A stretch of 64,000 nt of DNA from assembly GCF_004770055.1 (NCBI RefSeq), contig NZ_RQEP01000005.1:930001-994000 (forward strand), in the 5' to 3' direction. The position numbers were made by a program, and so were the translations under genes. The notes under the pieces were generated by a model. It was given only the letters and a program-made list of their open reading frames with translations. It did no database searches and was not told where the DNA came from. This DNA is from Leptospira semungkisensis. GTDB lineage: Bacteria; Spirochaetota; Leptospiria; Leptospirales; Leptospiraceae. Below, piece after piece: positions 27,079 to 35,210 of the stretch (its first letter is position 1; every line of letters starts with the position of its first letter).

Positions 27079-27483
27079 ATGAAAAAAATTCTTTTTTCTC
27101 TCCTTATCCTTTCCTTCGCGCTAGGTTGTTCTGCTCCTTTGCAGGAAAGGGTCCTCGGAATCTGGGAGAGAACTTCTACCTGCACTCCTGAAGGGCAATG
27201 CCAAGATACTCCCGCTGACAAGGTTCAGAAATTGACTCTACTCCGTCCAGGTCTTGCGATCTATGAGAATCCAGAAGATCCTGAAAGACAAAGAAAGATA
27301 GAATACGAACTATTCGAGAAGGATACAAAATCCAATTCCCCTGAGATATTATTCCGGTTTTTGAATCTAGGTTTTCAGATCCGCTATGTGATCCTTAAGG
27401 CGGATAAGGATAAATTAGAGTTATTTAATCCAGATCGAAATAATACAGAGATCTATAAGAAGGTTGGCGTCGCCCCGGAATGA
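27079..27483 (+). CDS. Putative lipoprotein
   Basis: 134 residues. The ATG at 27079 is chosen because MKKILFSLLILSFALGC is a lipoprotein signal with lipobox FALG-C (Cys 17). The longer reading from 27025 puts 18 residues before it. The mature part contains WERTSTCTPEGQCQD and a beta-rich pattern of about 110 residues, like small lipocalin-type lipoproteins. It overlaps the next gene by ATGA, so it is co-translated with the TPR protein. Confidence 0.7.
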   Translation: MKKILFSLLILSFALGCSAPLQERVLGIWERTSTCTPEGQCQDTPADKVQKLTLLRPGLAIYENPEDPERQRKIEYELFEKDTKSNSPEILFRFLNLGFQIRYVILKADKDKLELFNPDRNNTEIYKKVGVAPE

Positions 27484-28580
27484 TCTTCTCCAAGGAAAAG
27501 ATACTTCTTCTTTTCTTTAGTTCCGTATTGGTCCTGGGGACTTCTTTGTCTGCAAAGGAAGCCGAGACAGGTACGGATGAGAATCAGTCGATTATTGCTC
27601 CTTCTCCGGAAGGAGAACTTTCTCCTCCGCCTCAACCCACGGATCAGAGCGAGCTATCTCGTCGAAAATACCAGATCCTCGCACTGAATACGGAGACGAT
27701 CAATCTTTTAAGATCCAATAGTCTTTCCAAGGCCCAAGCAAATATTGAGAAACTGAAGAAACTCGATCCGGATTGTTTGGAGTTCCATTATCTAAGCGGA
27801 GCTTATCTGTATGCTCTCGGAAGATATCCTCAATCTAAGAAGGCTCTGCTCAGAGCGGTTGAGTTGAATCCTGGACATGATCCTTCTCATTATTTGCTTG
27901 GAATGATCTTCGTAAGAAGAAGTAAATGGGAAGCTTCCGTTCCATATTTTCAAAAGGCAGTAGAACTTGCGAATTACAATCCATTCTATCGTTTGAATAT
28001 GGCGCTCGCATATTTCGAGACCGGTCAATATATCAAAGCCAAGGCCGAAGCGGAAAAGGGAATAGAGCTCAAACCGAATTACAGAAATGCTAAATTAGTT
28101 TTATTGAAAGTGAATTTCCTTTTAGGAAACAAGGCGGAGGCATTAGCCCAGTGCAAAGAATTTGCAAAAGAAGGGTTCTTGCACAAGGAATTCGCTTATA
28201 TCTATGCACGCTTGGCAATGGATCTGGATAAGAATTTCAGAAAAGCGATCAAATTATATAATCAATTTCCGGATCTTCCGTTTAATGAGAAACGATTTCT
28301 CGCTCATGCATATTTTCATACCGCGAATTATAGAGCTTCTGCAAATACGTATTCTATTATCGCAGGCTCCAAGATCCTTTCAGAGGAAGATAAGATCAAT
28401 TATCTCCGTTCTCTCGTTTTCATTCGTGATTATAGAAGATTGGAATTATTCGTAAGTTCTTGGATGGCAGAAGAGCCCGAAAAGAAACTCAAGATCCAAG
28501 AGGCATTGGATGTCGCGGAACTCTTAAAGGACAACGATCCCAAAGTCTATCACATGCTTCCTTCTCGCAATCCATATTGA
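27480..28580 (+). CDS. Exported TPR-repeat protein
   Basis: 366 residues with a signal peptide (LLLFFSSVLVLGTSLSA, cleavage near 25), a short Pro/Glu linker and about eight TPR units (for example FHYLSGAYLYALGRYPQSKKAL, split, and YRLNMALAYFETGQYIKA). Translation is coupled to the preceding lipoprotein, so a periplasmic complex anchored by the lipoprotein is plausible. Function unknown. Confidence 0.75.
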   Translation: MIFSKEKILLLFFSSVLVLGTSLSAKEAETGTDENQSIIAPSPEGELSPPPQPTDQSELSRRKYQILALNTETINLLRSNSLSKAQANIEKLKKLDPDCLEFHYLSGAYLYALGRYPQSKKALLRAVELNPGHDPSHYLLGMIFVRRSKWEASVPYFQKAVELANYNPFYRLNMALAYFETGQYIKAKAEAEKGIELKPNYRNAKLVLLKVNFLLGNKAEALAQCKEFAKEGFLHKEFAYIYARLAMDLDKNFRKAIKLYNQFPDLPFNEKRFLAHAYFHTANYRASANTYSIIAGSKILSEEDKINYLRSLVFIRDYRRLELFVSSWMAEEPEKKLKIQEALDVAELLKDNDPKVYHMLPSRNPY

Positions 28581-28586
28581 ATACTA

Positions 28587-28611
28587 AGTGCTTTTCCTAA
28601 AGGCAAGCACT
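28587..28611. terminator. Short hairpin between convergent genes
   Basis: AGTGCTT and AAGCACT pair as a perfect 7-bp stem around an 11-base loop just after the TPR stop codon. There is no T tract, so this is a weak terminator candidate. Confidence 0.3.
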
Positions 28612-28659
28612 CTATCGCGTATTGCTGCTTGAAGTGAAAGATATAAATCCAACTGCAGA

Positions 28660-29082
28660 TTAATCTTCTTTCTTCTTAGTAGGAAACTGAAGAATGTAAG
28701 CGATCACACAGATCCCGATGACTGCCATTCCGATCCTCACATAAATGATAGGAGCAAATATAGCACTGATCGTCATTGTGATCACGATAGAAGAAACCGC
28801 AATGATCTTGGCTCTAAGCGGAATTGCTTTATGAATTCTCCAATCTCGGATAAAATTACCGAAGTACTTATTGTTCATTAGCCAATTATAAAATTTCTGA
28901 GAGGCTCTCGCGTAACAAGCCGCAGTCAAAAGCAAAAAGGGAGTGGTAGGAAGTACAGGTGTGAAGACTCCGATAATTCCGAGAACTAGCGAAATCGTTC
29001 CTATAATAATGAGCACATAACGCACGATACTCGATCTGTGCAATTTGACTTCGTCACTGTAATCCTTAAATTCTTGGGCCAA
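28660..29082 (-). CDS. DUF454 (YbaN-type) inner membrane protein
   Basis: 140 residues from a TTG at 29082 preceded by GCGAGG. A longer reading from 29154 would start inside the pntB terminator hairpin and is rejected. The family block LGIIGVFTPVLPTTPFLLL followed by CYARASQKFYNWLMNNKYFG and IPLRAKI is diagnostic of DUF454. Four membrane helices are seen. Function is unknown. It may be expressed from its own promoter just after the terminator. Confidence 0.8.
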   Translation of the reverse strand: MAQEFKDYSDEVKLHRSSIVRYVLIIIGTISLVLGIIGVFTPVLPTTPFLLLTAACYARASQKFYNWLMNNKYFGNFIRDWRIHKAIPLRAKIIAVSSIVITMTISAIFAPIIYVRIGMAVIGICVIAYILQFPTKKKED

Positions 29083-29124
29083 AGTTTTACCTCGCGAGAT
29101 CGATCCGATTTCAGTCTCTCCAAT

Positions 29125-29151
29125 AAAAAAGGGAGGCAAGCCTCCCTTTTT
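29125..29151. terminator. Bidirectional intrinsic terminator of the pnt operon
   Basis: AAAAAGGGAGGC and GCCTCCCTTTTT form a perfect 12-bp stem with an AA loop, flanked by A and T runs so that it can act in both directions. On the minus strand it ends the pntB message; DUF454 begins just beyond it. Confidence 0.88.
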
Positions 29152-29194
29152 CAAGAATCATTTCTGTTGAAATGAAATTCTTTGTCTGATTTGA

Positions 29195-30604
29195 TCAGGT
29201 ATCTTTGAGAGCCGTTACGATTTCCTGAGTGGCTTTCTTACCATCTTGGAAATACATGAGGCAATTTTCTTGGATAAAGAGAGGGTTAGGAACTCCCGCG
29301 AATCCAGGGCTCAAAGAACGCTTGATCACGATGATCGTCTTAGCCTTGTCCACATCCAAAATAGGCATACCTGCAATAGGAGAACCTGGATCTGTTTTTG
29401 CCAGAGGATTCACAACGTCGTTTGCTCCGTTGATAATGACCACGTCCACAGTGTTGAAGGTAGGATTGATCTCATCCATTTCCTTCATCTTGTCATAAGG
29501 AATATCTGCTTCTGCGAGAAGAACGTTCATGTGTCCAGGCATCCTTCCTGCAACCGGATGGATCGCGAATTCAACTTCGATATTCCTATCGGTAAGTTGG
29601 TTGTATAATTCGCGAACCGCGTGCTGTGCTTGCGCGACTGCCATTCCATAACCAGGAACGATTACGACTCTCTGAGCCATATCCAACAACATAGCCACTT
29701 CTTCTGCAGAAGTAGCTTTGGTTTTGCCTGCGTAGATGTCTCCAGTTTCGGCAGTAGAAGCAGCAGCTCCCCAGCCTCCGAAGAGAACGTTTGGAAGAGA
29801 GCGGTTCATCGCCTTACACATGATCTGTGTAAGTAGAATCCCGGAAGCTCCTACAAGAGATCCGGAGATAATAAGAACATTGTTTCCCAATACGAATCCG
29901 GTAGCAGAAGCTGCGAGTCCGGAGTAAGAGTTGAGAAGTGCGATCACTACCGGCATGTCCGCGCCACCGATAGGCATTACTAATAGAACTCCCAAGATGG
30001 AAGCTACAAGAACAACGTACCAGTACCATTCGATCTTAGTAGGTTCGATAACGTTCAGGTATCCGAGATAAATGGATCCGATCAAGAAAAGTACTTTTAC
30101 GATCTGATCTCCGAAGTAGCGAACCGCTTTCTCGGAAACTAAACCTTGTAGTTTTCCGAAAGCAATCAAGGAACCGGTCAAGGTAACTGCACCGATGATC
30201 CCTGTCGCAGCAGTGGAGATTGTGAACTGAAGATTGCTAAGTAGTTCGGTGTTCTTTCCTGTTTCGAGGATCTCCATAAGAGAGTTCCCACCTACTAAGA
30301 AGGAAGCTAAACCACCCAGACCGTTTAGAAGAGCAACAAGCTGAGGCATTCCTGTCATTTCTACTTTCAGAGCTATATAAGCTCCGATTGCAGTTCCTAC
30401 TAGGATTGCAGATCCGATGAGAATGATATCGCTTTGCTTGATGGTGCCGTATTCTAAGAAGACGCCTACCACTGCTAAGAACATACCGAGAGCTCCGGTA
30501 AAGTTTCCTCTCACTGCAGTCTTAGGGTGAGAAAGAAGTTTTAATCCGATGATGAAAAGGATACTGGAGACTAGATAAAGGAGGTTGATGTACGCTTTTT
30601 CCAT
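29195..30604 (-). CDS. pntB: NAD(P) transhydrogenase subunit beta
   Basis: 469 residues. About nine membrane helices occupy residues 1-265 (domain II). They are followed by the NADP(H)-binding domain III with VIVPGYGMAVAQAQHAVREL (in parts), HPVAGRMPGHMNVLLAEA and the VVINGANDVVNP and KRSLSPGFAGVPNPLF blocks. It couples proton re-entry to hydride transfer from NADH to NADP+. It follows the pntA C-terminal gene by seven bases and is ended by a strong terminator. The NAD-binding alpha part is not next to it. Confidence 0.93.
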   Translation of the reverse strand: MEKAYINLLYLVSSILFIIGLKLLSHPKTAVRGNFTGALGMFLAVVGVFLEYGTIKQSDIILIGSAILVGTAIGAYIALKVEMTGMPQLVALLNGLGGLASFLVGGNSLMEILETGKNTELLSNLQFTISTAATGIIGAVTLTGSLIAFGKLQGLVSEKAVRYFGDQIVKVLFLIGSIYLGYLNVIEPTKIEWYWYVVLVASILGVLLVMPIGGADMPVVIALLNSYSGLAASATGFVLGNNVLIISGSLVGASGILLTQIMCKAMNRSLPNVLFGGWGAAASTAETGDIYAGKTKATSAEEVAMLLDMAQRVVIVPGYGMAVAQAQHAVRELYNQLTDRNIEVEFAIHPVAGRMPGHMNVLLAEADIPYDKMKEMDEINPTFNTVDVVIINGANDVVNPLAKTDPGSPIAGMPILDVDKAKTIIVIKRSLSPGFAGVPNPLFIQENCLMYFQDGKKATQEIVTALKDT

Positions 30605-30611
30605 TTAGAGT

Positions 30612-30893
30612 TTAATCCTTTTTCTTGAACATTCCCAACATGCGGTGAGTTACTACGAACCCTCCGATCACGTTGATGGTTGCGCCCACGATTGCGATAA
30701 ATCCCAGAACTTGTATGATCCAACTGTGAGAAGCATGAAGGGTTAAGATTGCCCCGATGATGGTAATTCCCGAAATAGCGTTCGAGCCTGACATTAGAGG
30801 GGTATGTAAAAGAGGAGGAATACGGTTGATTACCTCGATTCCTACGAATACTGCGATCAAGAATATCGTCAGGTAGCTTACGAACTGTTCCAT
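30612..30893 (-). CDS. pntAB: NAD(P) transhydrogenase alpha subunit, membrane part only
   Basis: 93 residues with three hydrophobic helices. VSYLTIFLIAVFVGIEVI, the conserved PPLLHTPLMSGSNAISGI loop and FGFVVTHRMLGMF-like ending are the membrane domain (C-terminal part) of PntA. In organisms with split alpha subunits this follows a separate gene for the soluble NAD-binding domain I. Here the upstream gene is queC, so the domain I gene must be elsewhere. CAAGGAAG lies before the ATG. Confidence 0.88.
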   Translation of the reverse strand: MEQFVSYLTIFLIAVFVGIEVINRIPPLLHTPLMSGSNAISGITIIGAILTLHASHSWIIQVLGFIAIVGATINVIGGFVVTHRMLGMFKKKD

Positions 30894-30959
30894 ATTAGCT
30901 TCCTTGAAGGGAAACCGGCAAGAAAACTTAAGAAAACCGGGCCCTTAAAATCTGTTCGT

Positions 30960-31670
30960 TCACTTTTCTGGGATGCCTGCTTCCTGAAAACCCTTTTTTC
31001 GAAGCAAGCAGGAGTCGCATTTTCCGCAAGGTTTGCCCTGGATCGGATCATAACAAGAGTGAGTTAGGGAGAAGGGAACACCCAAACTAGAGCCTAATAG
31101 AACGATCTCTTTTTTATCCAAGTACTGCAAGGGAGTGCAAATCTCCAAAGGATTCCCTTCGGCTCCCATCTTGGTTCCTAGGCGGATGGCTTCGGCATAC
31201 GCCTTAATGAATTCTGGCCTGCAATCCGGGTAACCTGAATAATCCAAAGCATTCACTCCAATGTACAGGCGTTCGGCAGAAATACCTTCCGCCAAAGAAA
31301 CACCAAAGGAAAGAAATAGAATATTCCTGCCAGGCACATAGGTGTTCGGTATCTTAGTATGACCCAAAGAATTTTTGGGAACACGGATCTTCTTCTCTGT
31401 TAAGGAAGAACCCTTGAAGAAATCGGGTTGTAGCTTTTGTATAAGATGAGGGATGCCTAGAAGCTTTGCGATCTTCTTTGCAGATTTTAATTCTTCCTTA
31501 TGCTTTTGATTATAATCGAAAGAAAGAGCCGTAGGAGAATAGCCGTCTTTAATGGCTTTGTACAGGCAAGTGGTGGAATCCAAGCCCCCCGAAAAAAGAA
31601 CCACAGCCTTGGGGCCCTTGGAATTTTTTTGAACACCGTTCAATTTGGAAGAAGGTTTTTGGAAGCTCAT
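30960..31670 (-). CDS. queC: 7-cyano-7-deazaguanine synthase
   Basis: 236 residues. The PP-loop motif SGGLDS (about 27-32), the DYNQKHKEEL block and the C-terminal zinc site (CYDPIQGKPCGKCDSC) are diagnostic of QueC. It converts carboxy-deazaguanine to preQ0 in queuosine synthesis. It starts 15 bases after queD on the same strand, so they form an operon. The pnt genes follow after 66 bases and could be read from the same message. Confidence 0.92.
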   Translation of the reverse strand: MSFQKPSSKLNGVQKNSKGPKAVVLFSGGLDSTTCLYKAIKDGYSPTALSFDYNQKHKEELKSAKKIAKLLGIPHLIQKLQPDFFKGSSLTEKKIRVPKNSLGHTKIPNTYVPGRNILFLSFGVSLAEGISAERLYIGVNALDYSGYPDCRPEFIKAYAEAIRLGTKMGAEGNPLEICTPLQYLDKKEIVLLGSSLGVPFSLTHSCYDPIQGKPCGKCDSCLLRKKGFQEAGIPEK

Positions 31671-31685
31671 GAAAGAGTAGATCGT

Positions 31686-32057
31686 TTAAGCTGGACCATT
31701 GTACACAGAAGCGCTTGTACAGGTCTCGTGAAGAGTGATCTTATAAAGAAGAGGAAGTTCCGGCTTCAACTTCTTCCAAAGCCAGATGCTGATATTCTCA
31801 CTGGTAGGATTTTCCAAACCTTCTACATCATTCAGTAGATAATGATCCAAATGATTTTCTACAAGAGGCTTTACAACCTTGCTGACTTCTGCAAAGTCCA
31901 TGAGCCATCCTGTGTGTTGATCTACTTGGCCTTTTAGGTGAAGTTTGAAACGAAAACTATGGCCATGCATTCTTCTGCACTTATGACCTTCCGGTACGTT
32001 CGGGAGAAAATGGGCCGCGTCGAAGCGAAATTCTTTGGTGAGTTCTATTTCTTCCAT
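31686..32057 (-). CDS. queD: 6-carboxytetrahydropterin synthase
   Basis: 123 residues. Zinc-binding His at about 16, 31 and 33 (DAAHFL; MHGHSF) and the catalytic Cys at about 27 fit the QueD/PTPS family. The ENPTSENISIWLW block and the TLHETCTSASVY block with the conserved Glu are also present. It makes the carboxypterin precursor used by QueE and QueC. queE and queF are not in the window. Confidence 0.92.
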   Translation of the reverse strand: MEEIELTKEFRFDAAHFLPNVPEGHKCRRMHGHSFRFKLHLKGQVDQHTGWLMDFAEVSKVVKPLVENHLDHYLLNDVEGLENPTSENISIWLWKKLKPELPLLYKITLHETCTSASVYNGPA

Positions 32058-32190
32058 GGAGGTAAAAGGACGAACGAAAGAAGTTGAATGGATCGGAGAC
32101 TTTCTTTTTCGAATTCTACTGGATAGAATACGGAGAAGGAAACGGACCGACTTTGTATTTCAGCCGGTCTGAAGAAACGAAAAGCGAAGA

Positions 32191-32340
32191 TTACTTTTTA
32201 ACCAACTCTTTCAGGATTTCCTGTCTTTTCTGGTCTTTTTGGAATTCGTTCAAAACCAGCCATTCGCGTTTGATTTGTTTCTCGTTAATACCTTTTGCTT
32301 CCGCGTATTTTTTGAGAAGTTTAGCCGTTTTTTGGTTCAT
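32191..32340 (-). CDS. Small basic hypothetical protein
   Basis: 49 residues from the ATG at 32340; an in-frame start at 32376 would add 12 residues of different character. The sequence is Lys/Glu-rich and predicted helical (TAKLLKKYAEAKGINEKQ, then FQKDQKRQEILKELVKK). It stands alone upstream of queD on the same strand, with a weak hairpin (GACCG/CGGTC at about 32144-32170) between them. I do not recognise it; the composition looks like real coding sequence rather than chance. Confidence 0.5.
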   Translation of the reverse strand: MNQKTAKLLKKYAEAKGINEKQIKREWLVLNEFQKDQKRQEILKELVKK

Positions 32341-32455
32341 AACCAACCAAAATCCGGCGGTCGGCCCCGATGTCAAGTAGAGAAAGCCTGGAGTTTAATA
32401 ACGGATCCGGATTATGTCTCATTATGAAAAACTTAAATTCCAGACCTCAAATCAT

Positions 32456-33391
32456 TTAGCATTCTTGGTAAGGGCATTCTGCGCCGGCGGGTTCGACTTC
32501 TACAGTCGCATGAGGAATATGGAATTCCTTGCTGATATTTCGGATCTTCTCCTTTAGCTTCTGAGCCTCTAAGATAGAAGTTCCTTTTACTCCCACATGT
32601 AGAGTGAGCACATGATAGTCTCCGTCCATGGACCAGAGATGAAGATCGTGAACGGACTGCACTCCCTTGAGTTTTAGGATCCGATCCTGCAATTCTTTTG
32701 TATCTATACCTTCTGGAGAAGATTGCAGATGAAGTAATAAAATTTTTCGTAAATTACGAAAAGATTGAAAACCCACCCAAAGAGAGATGAAGATAGAAAG
32801 GAAAGGATCCACCCATCCCCAACTTAGTGTGATTACTGCGATACTCCCTATAAGTACAGCAACCCATCCGAGTACATCTTCTATCAAATGCAAGAATGCA
32901 GTCTTCGCGTTCAATCCGGAAGCGCCTTTTAATTTGAATAACGCGGCTCCGTTTACGATTACTCCTAAAATGGAAAGGCCTAACATTCCCCAACCATTTG
33001 GAGAAGCTGGCTCATTCAATTTGCTGACCGCAAAGAATAAGATCGCTAGAGAGCCCACGAACAGTACGAAAGAATTCACAAGCGCAGCAGAAAGGCTTAA
33101 ACGTTTATAACCGAATGTAAATGTACGAGTTCTAGGTTTGGTTGCTATCTTCTGAAAGATCCAAGCGAGAGCTAAGAATCCGCTGTCTCCTAGATCATGC
33201 AATGAATCGGATAAGATCGCAAGACTTTGGAAGAAATATCCACCTACAAATTCTATGATAGCAAATCCAAAATTGAGTAAGAATGCGTACAGGAATGCGC
33301 GGGAATTTTCCGGCTCCGGTCCATGATGGTGACCGAATGCATGAGAATGGTCGTGATCATGATCTTCGTGAGAGTGATGATGCCCGTGCAT
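32456..33391 (-). CDS. Cation diffusion facilitator (zinc/cobalt exporter, CzcD-like)
   Basis: 311 residues. The N-terminus is a His-rich metal loop (HGHHHSHEDHDHDHSHAF). Six membrane helices follow, with the HD-type metal site in helix 2 (ILSDSLHDLGDSG) and a second in helix 5 (HLIEDVLGW). The C-terminal cytoplasmic domain ends in HIPHATVEVEP. This is the CzcD/ZitB branch, which exports Zn2+ in exchange for protons. The gene is divergent from the uracil-DNA glycosylase gene. The exact metal is inferred from family only. Confidence 0.88.
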   Translation of the reverse strand: MHGHHHSHEDHDHDHSHAFGHHHGPEPENSRAFLYAFLLNFGFAIIEFVGGYFFQSLAILSDSLHDLGDSGFLALAWIFQKIATKPRTRTFTFGYKRLSLSAALVNSFVLFVGSLAILFFAVSKLNEPASPNGWGMLGLSILGVIVNGAALFKLKGASGLNAKTAFLHLIEDVLGWVAVLIGSIAVITLSWGWVDPFLSIFISLWVGFQSFRNLRKILLLHLQSSPEGIDTKELQDRILKLKGVQSVHDLHLWSMDGDYHVLTLHVGVKGTSILEAQKLKEKIRNISKEFHIPHATVEVEPAGAECPYQEC

Positions 33392-33485
33392 GGATCTAGG
33401 GTATAAGATTGTTGAAAATTAGGCCAGTCTCTTTTTGGGAAATTGGTTGCAGGATAATGGGTTCTCTTTATCGGTAAGAACCAAG

Positions 33486-34097
33486 ATGAGTGAGTCTTCC
33501 AAATTAGAAGAGCTGGCTTCTATCCAAAGAGAAGTCGAGCCTTGCGTTCGTTGTAAGTTGAGTAGCACTCGGACCCAAACCGTTTTCGGCGAAGGCAATC
33601 CGGACGCAGAGGTCATGTTCATAGGAGAAGGTCCAGGCAAACAAGAGGACTTGACCGGTCGTCCCTTTGTAGGAAAGGCCGGTGAATTACTGACTCGCAT
33701 CATAGAGAAGGGCATGGGAGTGCCTAGAGAAAAAGTTTATATCGCGAATGTTACCAAATGCCGTCCTACTGTAGATTTAAAATTCGAGAAAGATCGTCCT
33801 CCGGAAGATGATGAGGTGATCGCTTGCTCTCCCTTTCTTCTTCGTCAGATTTCTATTATACAGCCAAAGGTGATCATCACTCTCGGAAATCCTTCGACTC
33901 GCTGCATTCTTCGCACTAAAGAAGGGATCACAAAGTTGAGAGGACAATGGGGAGACTTTCATGGAATTCCTGTGATGCCTACCTATCATCCTAGCTATGT
34001 GATCCGTAACGGTGGAGAGAACAGTCCTTTAAAAAGAGATGTTTGGGAGGATATTAAGAAGGTTCTGGATAAGTTGGGTTGGGCTCGTCCCAGCTAA
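33486..34097 (+). CDS. Family 4 uracil-DNA glycosylase
   Basis: 203 residues from the ATG at 33486; an upstream in-frame TTG at 33435 adds 17 residues and is less likely. The four cluster cysteines are in CVRCKLSSTRT (20, 23), VTKCRP and IACSPF. GEGPGKQEDLTGRPFVGKAG (in two blocks) is the family 4 active-site region, and PTYHPSYVIR is the C-terminal His motif. It removes uracil from DNA and starts base-excision repair. Confidence 0.9.
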   Translation: MSESSKLEELASIQREVEPCVRCKLSSTRTQTVFGEGNPDAEVMFIGEGPGKQEDLTGRPFVGKAGELLTRIIEKGMGVPREKVYIANVTKCRPTVDLKFEKDRPPEDDEVIACSPFLLRQISIIQPKVIITLGNPSTRCILRTKEGITKLRGQWGDFHGIPVMPTYHPSYVIRNGGENSPLKRDVWEDIKKVLDKLGWARPS

Positions 34098-34243
34098 AAT
34101 TGTTTTGGGAACAAAGGCTTCTTGAAAATTTTTTCCAATAGTTTCTTGCTCCTCTGGAATCTTAGCTCTACTTTGACTCTCTATCTATATGCTATTTGGG
34201 ACCGGTTCGAATCTTTGGATCGGTAATAATTTTGGGAGAGACA

Positions 34244-35200
34244 ATGGAAAAATCCACAACTCGAGTTGGCTTCGATGGGACTGGCTGGGACCTATTTAAA
34301 TTATATCTTTTTAATGCGTTAGCCACGATCAGTACTTTGGGTATCTATTCTTTTTGGGCAAGGACCAAGGTAGACAGATACATGCGTCAGCATACCACCT
34401 TCCTAGGGCAGAGGTTTGACTTTCATGCCACAGGAAAGGAAAGGTTTTTAGGGTTTATCAAGGCTGCGCCTATCGTTCTGGCTCTGTTCTTTGCGATCAA
34501 ACTTCCTTTGCAGTGGTGGGTTTTCTCCGAAGAACTCAGCACATTCTCTACGTTGATCCCGATCTTTGTACTATTATATGTGCTTGGTCCATTTATCTTT
34601 GTGGGAAGGATCCGATTTCACTTAAGCAGGACTTCTTATAATAATATTCGATTCCATTTTTCTGGAAGAGTATTGGAGCTCGTTAAGATCTTCTTAATAG
34701 GAATTCCTCTATTGATCATAACTTTAGGCTTTTATTCTCCTTGGTTCAATGTTCGTCTCAGAAGATTCCAATACGAAAATACGTATTATGGAAACGCAGG
34801 ATTCAAATTCGACGGAACTGGCTCTGAATTATTTTGGATCCATCTAAAAGGATTTTTGCTTATCATTCCTACATTCGGTTTCTATACTTCTTGGTGGCAG
34901 GCGAATGTTTATAATTACTATTGGAACCATCTCTCTGTAAACGGGATCCGTTTTAAAGGGAACTTGCAAGGAGGAGATCTTCTTGTTTATCTCATGCTCG
35001 GTTACGCGTCGATCATCGCTTCCTTAGGTTTTGCGTTTCCTTGGATCGCAGTTATCTTTTACAAATTATTCTATGAAGCGATCAGCATGGAAGTGGAGCC
35101 TGATCTGACTCAGATCCTTCCTGAATATGATGCAGGTGCTTCCGCTTTGGCAGAAGGTTTTGAGAGTGCTCTCGAAGCCTTAGCTGACGTATTCGATTAA
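34244..35200 (+). CDS. DUF898 (YjgN-type) membrane protein
   Basis: 318 residues. The ATG at 34244 has GGGAGAG just upstream. Two repeated units carry FDGTGWDLFKLYLFNALAT and FDGTGSELFWIHLKGFLL, each followed by a TLGIYSFW or TFGFYTSWW helix, which is the hallmark of DUF898. About eight membrane helices. The function is unknown. It lies ten bases before an M48 metalloprotease; this pairing is also seen in other bacteria, which suggests a membrane quality-control or processing unit. Confidence 0.82.
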   Translation: MEKSTTRVGFDGTGWDLFKLYLFNALATISTLGIYSFWARTKVDRYMRQHTTFLGQRFDFHATGKERFLGFIKAAPIVLALFFAIKLPLQWWVFSEELSTFSTLIPIFVLLYVLGPFIFVGRIRFHLSRTSYNNIRFHFSGRVLELVKIFLIGIPLLIITLGFYSPWFNVRLRRFQYENTYYGNAGFKFDGTGSELFWIHLKGFLLIIPTFGFYTSWWQANVYNYYWNHLSVNGIRFKGNLQGGDLLVYLMLGYASIIASLGFAFPWIAVIFYKLFYEAISMEVEPDLTQILPEYDAGASALAEGFESALEALADVFD

Positions 35201-35210
35201 TACTCATTCG

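Noticed and set aside
29083..29154. N-terminal extension of the DUF454 gene
   Set aside because: The start would lie within the intrinsic terminator hairpin of pntB, and the added residues do not belong to the family.
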